Origin: JBEAOO01 sp041164825 | Lineage (GTDB): Bacteria; Pseudomonadota; Gammaproteobacteria; Burkholderiales; Burkholderiaceae_C | Assembly (NCBI GenBank): GCA_041164825.1 | Contig: JBEAOO010000336.1 | Span: 1 to 5,982 of the forward strand | Direction of reading: 5' to 3' | DNA length: 5,982 nt | Shown here: positions 1 to 5,649 of the stretch, in pieces | How positions within the stretch are numbered: the stretch's first letter is position 1 | How the letters are laid out: the number at the start of each line of letters is the position of its first letter | Made by a program: the position numbers and the translations under genes | Notes under the pieces: generated by a model | What the model was told of the DNA's origin: nothing | The model's database searches: none | The model's input: the letters and a program-made list of their open reading frames with translations, nothing else

Positions 1-273
1 GTCAACCTGGCGCGCGGCGCGCACCTGGTGGAGGCCGACCTGTTGGCGGCGCTGGACAGCGGGCAGCTGCGCCACGCGGTGCTAGATGTGTTCGCGCAAG
101 AGCCCTTGCCGAGCGACCATCCGTTCTGGGCGCACCCGCAGGTCACCGTGCTGCCCCATGTGGCCGCGCAGACCGACCCGCTCACCGCTGTGCGGGTGGT
201 TGCCGAGAACGTGTCGGCGTGGCGTGCGGGCCGTGTGCCGGCCCACTTGGTGGATCGTTCGCGCGGTTACTGA
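1..273 (+). CDS. ghrA: GhrA-type glyoxylate/hydroxypyruvate reductase, C-terminal part
   Basis: This is the 3' end of a D-2-hydroxyacid dehydrogenase, open at the left edge, with 90 residues visible before the TGA at 271-273. The family reduces glyoxylate and hydroxypyruvate with NAD(P)H in the cytoplasm. The visible part begins inside the NLARG motif. The catalytic triad of the family can be placed: Arg at visible residue 5 (NLARG), Glu at 34 (VFAQEPLP) and His at 53 (LPHVAA). The 29- and 19-residue spacings, and the 37 residues after the His, agree with what I recall of E. coli GhrA. The VFAQEPLP and PHVAAQTDP wording is closer to GhrA than to the PdxB, SerA or GhrB branches. The nucleotide-binding N-terminal half lies outside the window. 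The gene converges on the minus-strand operon and appears functionally unrelated to it. I am confident of the family and fairly confident of the GhrA branch. Confidence 0.9.
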   Translation, partial: VNLARGAHLVEADLLAALDSGQLRHAVLDVFAQEPLPSDHPFWAHPQVTVLPHVAAQTDPLTAVRVVAENVSAWRAGRVPAHLVDRSRGY

Positions 274-280
274 GGTGGGC

Positions 281-321
281 GCGGCGAGGGGCCGGGCCGA
301 TGTGCTCCGGCCCCTTGCTGC
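281..321 (+). terminator. GC-rich hairpin just downstream of ghrA, putative terminator
   Basis: A 15-bp stem pairs 281-295 with 307-321 around an 11-nt loop. The inner 9 bp (287-295 with 307-315) are a perfect inverted repeat, and the outer 6 bp include two G-U pairs. It begins eight bases after the ghrA stop codon, where an intrinsic terminator is expected. No U-run follows (the next bases are CTGCACACACC), so it may be a U-less terminator, a 3'-end stabilising hairpin, or a pause site. The position and stem are seen directly; the function is inferred. Confidence 0.5.
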
Positions 322-370
322 CTGCACACACCGTGGCATGCGACTTGTTGGCGTGCCGGCAACGTTGGGG

Positions 371-465
371 GAGCACTGTGCCGCATTCGCTTTGCGCAGG
401 TCAAAGGAGGAGCCGGCCGCAGGCTGGCGGGGGACACGGAGCAAAGCGAATGCGGCACAGTGCTC
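371..465. repeat. Perfect 25-bp inverted repeat with 45-nt spacer in the convergent intergenic region
   Basis: Positions 371-395 and 441-465 are perfect reverse complements over 25 bp (core GTGCCGCATTCGC). The 45-nt spacer (396-440) carries a small inner hairpin (411-414 with 422-425) and an AAAGGAGG string at 403-410. The element lies between the convergent ends of ghrA and the HAD gene, 30 nt past the HAD stop. A transcript from either strand would fold into the same long stem, so it could act as a bidirectional terminator or insulator. Such a long perfect palindrome could also be one copy of a dispersed genomic repeat (REP/BIME-like). I see no direct repeats flanking it, and no long U-run follows either arm. 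The inverted repeat is directly visible; its role is open. Confidence 0.85.
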
Positions 466-494
466 TTTGCACCGCACCAGGAGCGGGGGGGCGT

Positions 495-1151
495 TCAGAC
501 CCGCGGTGACCAGGGCCGGTCGTGCATCCACCCCACCCGAGCCGCATTGAGCATCGCGTGGTCGCCCGAGGAATTGCCGTAGGCCTCGTCCACCAGCGGC
601 TGGCCGTCGGCGGGCGCACGGGCGCCCAGCCACTCGCGCAGGCGGTTCACTTTTTCTGCCCCATGGCAGTTGCGGCTGTGCATGCGGCCGGTGAGGCGGC
701 CTTGAGCGTCGATCTCCAACTCGGTGCACAGCAGCACGGGGATGCCGAGGCTGCGGGCCGCGGCGCGCAAGTACACATCGGGCGAGGCGCTGACCATCAC
801 GCAGCAATCGCCCGCGGCTTGGTGGGCGCGCAGGCGGGCGAGGGCCCAGGGGGTCCATTGGCCGGGCAGGTGGTCGCGTGCGAAGGTGTCTGCCCAGGCT
901 TCGACTTCCACCAGCGATCGGCCCGCCAAGGCGGCGCGGAGCAGGTGGGTCTTGGCGCGTTCGTTGTCGATCAGGCGCAGCGCAAACGCCGCCAGCCACG
1001 GGCTCGACAGCAGCAGCGCGCGTGCCAGGCCCCCTGCGCCCAGGTGCCGCCACAAGAAGGGCAGCAGTGAGTCACCGCGCGTGAGCGTGCCGTCGAAATC
1101 AAACGCGACGATGCGGCCGGTGGCGGGCGGCGGCGGGTTGGTGTTCGTCAT
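495..1151 (-). CDS. HAD-superfamily subfamily IB phosphatase, last gene of the ubiA operon
   Basis: A 218-residue cytoplasmic phosphatase of the HAD-IB (SerB-like) group. Motif I is DFDGT at 18-22, where Asp18 is the expected nucleophile and Asp20 the general acid. Motif II is the Ser in VSAS (120-123). Motif III is Lys167 in NCHGAEK. Motif IV is YGNSSGD (191-197). In motif IV the first acidic position is Asn193, while Asp197 is kept. A helical cap (about 29-110) follows motif I, as usual for IB enzymes. The start is set at 1151, where ATG overlaps the TGA of the glycosyltransferase (ATGA). An in-frame ATG at 1178 would add nine residues inside the upstream gene and was not preferred. There is no clear Shine-Dalgarno, so translation is probably coupled. 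In this operon the likely substrate is the 5-phosphate of a polyprenyl-phosphoribose lipid; that substrate is inferred from context, and the family also acts on other small phosphates. Confidence 0.88.
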   Translation of the reverse strand: MTNTNPPPPATGRIVAFDFDGTLTRGDSLLPFLWRHLGAGGLARALLLSSPWLAAFALRLIDNERAKTHLLRAALAGRSLVEVEAWADTFARDHLPGQWTPWALARLRAHQAAGDCCVMVSASPDVYLRAAARSLGIPVLLCTELEIDAQGRLTGRMHSRNCHGAEKVNRLREWLGARAPADGQPLVDEAYGNSSGDHAMLNAARVGWMHDRPWSPRV

Positions 1152-2698
1152 TCGCGTGAGCAGCGATCCGCGCCGCACAGGCGCTGACAGTAGCCGCAGT
1201 GCGTCATCGGCAACCAGGTGGGGATGTTGTAGTAGAGGCGGTTCACCTCTTGCAGCACGCCGCGCCGGTAGGCCTCGAAGCGGAAGCCGGTGCCCTCGAT
1301 CACATGGAACACGGCGCCGTCTTGCGTGATGGTGTAGGTGCGCACCGCGTTGAAATAAGGCGCGTAGTCGGCCGCCAAGTTGGGTGCGTCGGGCGCCAGC
1401 ACGCGGATGGTTTGGCCCTCGTAGATGCTGTAGTCCACCAGCAGGTCATCCTGCCGTGCGTGGAAGCGGCCGGGGCCGAACACGGGCATGTACGCGCGCC
1501 GCGCCCAGCCGAAAATCGAGGCCGGCGTGTAGGCATTGGCCATCACCACCACACCGGGCGCTTGCACCTGCGCCACGATCTCGGCGCCCTTGATGCTGCG
1601 CACCACAGACGGGTAGAGCTTGGTGTGTTGCCACGCCGACATGCCTGCCACCCCCATGGCCAGCGCCACGACCACATGCAGGCCGGTGAACACCGCCACG
1701 CCCTTGGCACAGCGCTGCAGCCACGCGGCCGGCAGCGACCAACCCAGCAGCACGAACAGCAGCGGGTAGAACGACAGCACCCAGTGCAGGCCGATGATTT
1801 TTTTGAGCGACAGCACCGCAAAACAGGCCAGCGGTACGACCACCAGCATCGCGAGCAGCGGCCTGCCGCGCAAGGTGGCGAGCACGTCGAGGCGGGCCTT
1901 CACGGCGTACCAGACCGCGGCGGGCGTGAGCAGATAGACCATCAAGCCGATGTAGGCCAGCGGCTTGCGCAACTCGGTGTGTTCGCCGGAGTTGCGGTTG
2001 TAGACGTTGAACATCACATTGGTCCAACAGTGGCTCATGTTGAACGCGATGTTGAGGGCCGGGCCGGGGGATGCACACAGCAGCATCAGCGCCAGCGCGT
2101 GCAGGCGCTCGCGGCGGTGGATCACGAAGTACAGAATCATCGCCAGGCCGAGCAGGGCGCTGAAGTACTTGGACATCACCGCGCCGCCCATGGCCGCACC
2201 ACTGAGCGCGTACAGCGCCCAGGCCGTGCCATCGAGTTTCTCTCGCCGCTCGGCGCGCGCCAGGCTGGCAACGGCCAAGGCGCTCCAGAAGATCAGCGGC
2301 GTGTCGGTGGTGATCATGGTGTTGAGCCAGTTCACCGGCGCCAACCAAAACAGCGCCACCGCCCAGCCGGTGCGCACCCGGTCCACGGCCGAGAAGCCCC
2401 ACCACAACAAGCCGCCCAGCGCGGCAGGTAGCAATACCACCGGCACACGGATCGAGAACAGGCTGTCCCCCAGCGTCTGGCGCATCAGCCAGATCAACCA
2501 GCCCACCATCGGCGGGTGGTCAGAGTAGCCCCAGGCCGGGAACACGCCCCACCAGTAGAAGAAGGCCTCGTCGCCGGTGACCGGCATGACGGCCGCCACC
2601 CACAGGCGCATCAGCAGCGAGCCGATGCCGGCGAGCAGCAGCCAGCGCCACGGGAACGGAGAAGGGGATTCCACGGACGTGGCGGCAAGCGTGTTCAT
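1148..2698 (-). CDS. GT39/PMT_2-like integral membrane glycosyltransferase
   Basis: A 516-residue polytopic membrane protein of the PMT_2/ArnT-like (GT-C) class, which uses polyprenyl-phosphate sugars as donors on the periplasmic side. After a first membrane helix (about 19-38) comes GDEAFFYW (42-49), with the acidic pair expected in the first external loop, then YSDHPPM (58-64). TTDTPLIFW (130-138), SKYF (176-179) and GLHW (303-306) are further family-like motifs. Helices continue to about 356, followed by a soluble domain of about 160 residues containing FGPGRFHARQDDLLVDY (407-423), also seen in bacterial GT39 relatives. The last 16 residues are unusual, with Cys501, Cys504, Cys508 and Cys513. 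The start is set at 2698, where ATG overlaps the TGA of the flippase-like gene and GGTGA lies four bases upstream. The reading frame stays open to 3025, but that stretch overlaps the upstream gene and looks non-coding. Donor and acceptor are unknown. Confidence 0.87.
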   Translation of the reverse strand: MNTLAATSVESPSPFPWRWLLLAGIGSLLMRLWVAAVMPVTGDEAFFYWWGVFPAWGYSDHPPMVGWLIWLMRQTLGDSLFSIRVPVVLLPAALGGLLWWGFSAVDRVRTGWAVALFWLAPVNWLNTMITTDTPLIFWSALAVASLARAERREKLDGTAWALYALSGAAMGGAVMSKYFSALLGLAMILYFVIHRRERLHALALMLLCASPGPALNIAFNMSHCWTNVMFNVYNRNSGEHTELRKPLAYIGLMVYLLTPAAVWYAVKARLDVLATLRGRPLLAMLVVVPLACFAVLSLKKIIGLHWVLSFYPLLFVLLGWSLPAAWLQRCAKGVAVFTGLHVVVALAMGVAGMSAWQHTKLYPSVVRSIKGAEIVAQVQAPGVVVMANAYTPASIFGWARRAYMPVFGPGRFHARQDDLLVDYSIYEGQTIRVLAPDAPNLAADYAPYFNAVRTYTITQDGAVFHVIEGTGFRFEAYRRGVLQEVNRLYYNIPTWLPMTHCGYCQRLCGADRCSRE

Positions 2699-3636
2699 GC
2701 GTTCACCGAGCGGCGCGACAAGAGCGCATTTAACAACAGACTCAGGGCCCCGGCGGCCACGGCTAGCCAGAGCGTCACCAGGCGGATCTGCACCGTCAGG
2801 GCCAGCGCCAGTGCCAGCGGCGCACCCTGCGCCACCAGCCATGTGCTGAGCAGCGCTTCGCAGCCCCCCAGGCCCGCCGGTAAGAAGGACAGCGCGCCAC
2901 CCACCATTGCCGCAGCGTATCCGCCCATGGCCAGCGGCCACGACAAGTCCAAGCCCTGGCTCTGGCACAGCGCCATCACCGCCACCCCTTGGGCACACCA
3001 TGCCAGCAGCGTGAGCGCCAGCCAACTGCCAGGTGCCTGGCGCAGGCAGGCCAGGCTGTGGGCCGCACCGGTCCAGCGGCGCAGCAGCACTGCGCGCTGG
3101 CGCCAGCCGACCGCGGCCACCAGTGCGAGCAGCAGCACGCCGACCACGGCACCGATCAGTGCCGTCTCACTGGCCAAGCCCAAGGGCACATGGCGCAACA
3201 ACCACCACAAGGCGGGCAAAGCCAGCACCAAAAGCCCCAGCAGGTCGGCCACGCGCTCCGCCACGTAGATGGCCAGGCTCTGGCTCACCGTCAGGGGCTG
3301 ACCGGGCAGCAGCAGGCCGCGCGCGGCCTCGCCCACATTGCCGGGCGTGGCGGTGAAGGCGTAACCCGAGAGGTAGATGCGCAACGCTTGGGGCGCGGGC
3401 AGCGGCCGGCCCAGCACGTGCATCCAGCGCTGCCAGCGCCAGCCGCGCAGCGCATAGCTCAGCAGGCACAACACAGCCGCCAGCGCGCCGGTGGGCGAGA
3501 ACAAGCGCGGCAGCGATGACAACGCTGCCGGCGCCAAAATCGCCATGGCCGCCGCGTAAGCCGTGGCGGCCAGCAAGGCGATCAGCGCCGCCCAGCGCCA
3601 GGGGCCGGGGATGCGGGCACTAACAGCGCTGCTCAT
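2695..3636 (-). CDS. LPG-synthase-TM / UPF0104 flippase-like membrane protein
   Basis: A 313-residue inner-membrane protein that is almost entirely hydrophobic, with about eight membrane segments. It resembles the transmembrane half of lysylphosphatidylglycerol synthase (MprF) and the AglD/UPF0104 family, and it lacks the cytosolic aminoacyl-transfer domain of MprF. Visible family-like features are SYALRGWRW (60-68), the segment at 88-107 with TATPGNVGEAARG, ERVADLL (127-133) and LPAGLGGCEALL (252-263). The start at 3636 makes an ATGA overlap with the stop of the prenyltransferase gene. An in-frame ATG at 3669 would add eleven basic residues within the upstream gene and was not preferred. Lying between a lipid-linked sugar synthase and a periplasmic glycosyltransferase, it is a candidate for moving the lipid-linked sugar across the membrane. 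That role is inferred; many family members have no assigned function. Confidence 0.83.
   Translation of the reverse strand: MSSAVSARIPGPWRWAALIALLAATAYAAAMAILAPAALSSLPRLFSPTGALAAVLCLLSYALRGWRWQRWMHVLGRPLPAPQALRIYLSGYAFTATPGNVGEAARGLLLPGQPLTVSQSLAIYVAERVADLLGLLVLALPALWWLLRHVPLGLASETALIGAVVGVLLLALVAAVGWRQRAVLLRRWTGAAHSLACLRQAPGSWLALTLLAWCAQGVAVMALCQSQGLDLSWPLAMGGYAAAMVGGALSFLPAGLGGCEALLSTWLVAQGAPLALALALTVQIRLVTLWLAVAAGALSLLLNALLSRRSVNA
2703..2707 (-). promoter_or_regulatory. Shine-Dalgarno-like GGTGA supporting the GT39 start at 2698
   Basis: Reading the minus strand, GGTGA is followed by ACGC and then ATG. It lies within the last codons of the upstream flippase-like gene. It supports the short start of the glycosyltransferase over the much longer open frame. 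It is the only recognisable ribosome-binding motif in the four-gene block. Confidence 0.5.
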
Positions 3637-4481
3637 CCGCCGCGGCCGCCGAGGAACACCGCCAGCCACGCAAAGGCAGAGCCCAGGGTCCAGGGGTCTT
3701 TCAGCAACTCACGGGAGACGTCTTCGCCACGGCCCTGGTGCACCTGGTGGACGTAGCGCATCATGCCGAACACCACCAGCGGCACTGTCAGTGTCAGGCG
3801 CTCGCCGTGTTGCGCCACGGCGGCATCACTGGTGGCAAACAGGCCGTAGGTCATCAACGTGGCGGCCATGCACACCGCCATGAGCGTGTCGATCAGCGCC
3901 CCGGGGTATTCGGCTAACACAGCGCGTTGGCTGGCCGCATCGTGGAAGGTCTCGGCCTTGCGTTTGGAAAAGCCCAGAAACAGGGCCGTGAACAGGCCCG
4001 TCAGCAGCATCCACCGCGAGGGCTCGACGCCAATGGCCAGCGTGCCAGCCAGCAAGCGCAGCATGAAGCCGCTGGCGATCACCCACACATCGACGATGGG
4101 CACGCGCTTGAGATGCAGGGAATAGGCCAGATTGACCAGCACGTAGATCACCAGCAGCACCCACAAGGTGACGTTGCTGCCAGCCAGCAGGCCGCCCAAG
4201 ACCAGCAGCGCCCCACAGGCCACGGCGGCGGCGGTCGGCGAGACCGCGCCGCTGGCCAGCGGCCGCTTGCACTTGGTCGGGTGGCGCGCATCGGCGTGGC
4301 GGTCGCGCCAATCGTTGAGGATGTAGACCGCGCTCGATACGGCGCAGAAGGCCGCGAAGGCGCCCAACACCGGCTGCAACATGGCGAGGTCGCGCCAGCT
4401 GTGGCTGAAGATCAGGCCGGCGAACACGAACACGTTCTTGACCCACTGGTGGGGTCGCATCAACTTCAGCAAGGGCGGCAT
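3633..4481 (-). CDS. UbiA-family prenyltransferase, decaprenyl-phosphate phosphoribosyltransferase type
   Basis: A 282-residue membrane protein of the UbiA superfamily, closest in motif wording to the DPPR synthases (Rv3806c/NoeC type) that join PRPP to polyprenyl phosphate. The N-terminus has LMRPHQWVKNVFVFAGLIFS (7-26). Motif I is NDWRDRHAD (56-64), followed by HPTKCKRPLASG (67-78). Motif II is YSLHLKRVPIVD (120-131), then LRLLAGT (141-147) and FSKRKAE (171-177). The two Asp-rich loops would bind Mg2+ and the pyrophosphate of PRPP. Nothing suggests quinone or heme synthesis, where UbiA and CyoE have different loop sequences. The ATG at 4481 follows a 34-bp gap after holA and has no clear Shine-Dalgarno. 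The gene end overlaps the next start by four bases. It is the first gene of the coupled four-gene block. The family and subgroup are well supported by motifs; the exact acceptor lipid is inferred. Confidence 0.88.
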   Translation of the reverse strand: MPPLLKLMRPHQWVKNVFVFAGLIFSHSWRDLAMLQPVLGAFAAFCAVSSAVYILNDWRDRHADARHPTKCKRPLASGAVSPTAAAVACGALLVLGGLLAGSNVTLWVLLVIYVLVNLAYSLHLKRVPIVDVWVIASGFMLRLLAGTLAIGVEPSRWMLLTGLFTALFLGFSKRKAETFHDAASQRAVLAEYPGALIDTLMAVCMAATLMTYGLFATSDAAVAQHGERLTLTVPLVVFGMMRYVHQVHQGRGEDVSRELLKDPWTLGSAFAWLAVFLGGRGG

Positions 4482-4515
4482 CGTGGTTGCAGCGTGGGGT
4501 GGGCTGTGAGTGTAA

Positions 4516-5631
4516 TCAGCGGTGCAGCGTCAATGCAGTGCGGCGTGCGGCGGTGCGCCCACGGCCGCTGCCGGCGGCCGAGCGCACGGCATCCAGCGTT
4601 TGCAGCGCCAGCCGGCGCAGGCCATCCCACGGTTCGCTCGGCCAATCGGGGTGGCGCAGGCCCTTCACCAGGCCATCGCAGATGTGGGCGGCCTGCAGCA
4701 GGGCGGCCAGCGCGTCGTCGTCCAGGCCTGGCACGATGCGCTCAAACAACTTTTCTTTGGCGCCCCACACGCGCGCTTCGCGCAGCGCCATGCCGATGGG
4801 TTTGCCGCTGCGCGCGGCGCTTTTCACGCGTTGCAGTGCACGGATGTCTTCGGCCAGGTTCCAGTGCACCAGCACCGCGGCCTCGCCTTCGGCCTGCAGG
4901 CCTTCGAGCATGCGCAGCGCGCGCGCCACCTGGCCACCCAGCACCGCCTCAGAGAGCTTGAACACGTCGTAGCGCGCCACGTTGAGCACCGCGGCTTCGA
5001 CGTTCTCAAAGCTCAGCTCGCCCTCGGGATAGAGCAGCGCGAGCTTTTGAATCTCTTGGTGCGCGGCCATCAGATTGCCTTCCACGCGGTCGGCAAAAAA
5101 GCCCAGTGTGTGCTGCCCGTCCTCGCCCGGCGCCACGCGCTGGCCTTGTTGCGACAAGCGCTGGGCGATCCACGCCGGCAGGGCCTTGCGGTCGATGGGG
5201 TCGACGCGCACCGTGGCGCCCGCGCCATCGAGCGCGCTGAACCACGCGCCTTGCTGCTGCTGGCGATCAAGCTTGGGCAGGTGCACCAGTGTGAATACGT
5301 CGGGGCTGAGGGCGGCACAGTAGCGCTGCAGCGCGTCGGAACCCTCTTTGCCGGGCTTGCCCGAGGGGATGCGGATCTCAATCAACTGCTTGTCGCCGAA
5401 CAGGCTCATGGCCTGCGCCGCGCCGAGCAGGCCGCTCCAGTTGAAGTGCGCGCCGGCGACGGTGTGCACCTCGCGCTCGCTGTGGCCGGCGGCACGCGCC
5501 GCAGCGCGCAAGGCATCGAGCGCCTCTTGCGCCAGCAGCGGCTCGTCGCCCCACACGGTGTAGATGGGCTTCAAGCCTTTGCTCGCGGCTTGGGCGATGT
5601 GGGCGTGGATCTGGTCGGCGCGCAGTTGCAT
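4516..5631 (-). CDS. holA: DNA polymerase III subunit delta
   Basis: A 371-residue delta subunit of the clamp-loader complex, which opens the beta sliding clamp for loading at primer ends. Family features are YTVWGDEPLL (24-33) near the N-terminus, SLFGDK followed by QLIEIRIP (76-89), the LDRQQQQGAWF stretch (121-131) and EGNLMAAHQEIQKL (184-197). No Walker A motif is seen, as expected, because delta does not hydrolyse ATP. It is somewhat longer than the E. coli protein (343 residues), partly through a basic, low-complexity tail (about 351-371). The ATG at 5631 follows lptE by 18 bp, and lptE-holA is a classic adjacent pair in proteobacteria. The usual purine-rich ribosome site is missing. 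The spacer instead holds eight C residues, with GAGG only at the lptE stop, about 16 bases from the start codon. Confidence 0.96.
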   Translation of the reverse strand: MQLRADQIHAHIAQAASKGLKPIYTVWGDEPLLAQEALDALRAAARAAGHSEREVHTVAGAHFNWSGLLGAAQAMSLFGDKQLIEIRIPSGKPGKEGSDALQRYCAALSPDVFTLVHLPKLDRQQQQGAWFSALDGAGATVRVDPIDRKALPAWIAQRLSQQGQRVAPGEDGQHTLGFFADRVEGNLMAAHQEIQKLALLYPEGELSFENVEAAVLNVARYDVFKLSEAVLGGQVARALRMLEGLQAEGEAAVLVHWNLAEDIRALQRVKSAARSGKPIGMALREARVWGAKEKLFERIVPGLDDDALAALLQAAHICDGLVKGLRHPDWPSEPWDGLRRLALQTLDAVRSAAGSGRGRTAARRTALTLHR

Positions 5632-5634
5632 GGC

Positions 5635-5642
5635 GGGGGGGG
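5635..5642. repeat. 8-bp homopolymer (C tract on the holA sense strand) before the holA start
   Basis: Eight consecutive G on the plus strand, read as C on the coding strand, occupy the place where the holA ribosome-binding site would be expected, ending three bases before the ATG. It lies outside both coding regions, between the lptE stop and holA, so slippage would change spacing only. Confidence 0.7.
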
Positions 5643-5649
5643 CAGCGCC

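Noticed and set aside
335..357. A small 7-bp hairpin with one G-U pair between the two larger structures
   Set aside because: Too short and imperfect to stand out from chance at this GC content.
403..410. AAAGGAGG as a ribosome-binding site for a small gene in the intergenic gap
   Set aside because: The nearest downstream ATG (450) is about 40 bases away and lies inside the palindrome arm. No credible coding frame follows.
371..465. The inverted repeat as a MITE or insertion-sequence remnant
   Set aside because: No target-site duplication is seen outside the arms (CGTTGGGG on the left, TTTGCACC on the right) and no transposase fragment is present. A non-transposon repeat or terminator remains possible.
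82..1053. A 323-codon minus-strand frame crossing ghrA, the intergenic gap and the HAD gene
   Set aside because: Arg/Pro-rich shadow of real genes that runs through the inverted repeat and converging gene ends. The HAD reading frame has all four catalytic motifs instead.
1199..2431. A 410-codon open frame on the plus strand, antisense to the glycosyltransferase
   Set aside because: It is His/Gln/Arg/Gly-rich with no domain-like pattern and lies fully opposite a gene with clear family motifs. Long antisense frames are common at this GC content.
2699..3025. Upstream extension of the glycosyltransferase frame to a start at 3025
   Set aside because: The added 109 residues are Gly/Ala-rich with no membrane or family features, and they overlap the flippase-like gene in another frame. 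The ATGA overlap at 2698 with a GGTGA motif is a better start.
3927..4961. A 344-codon plus-strand frame opposite the ubiA-type gene and the end of holA
   Set aside because: The composition is repetitive His/Gln/Arg, it spans two well-supported opposite genes, and no motif is recognisable.
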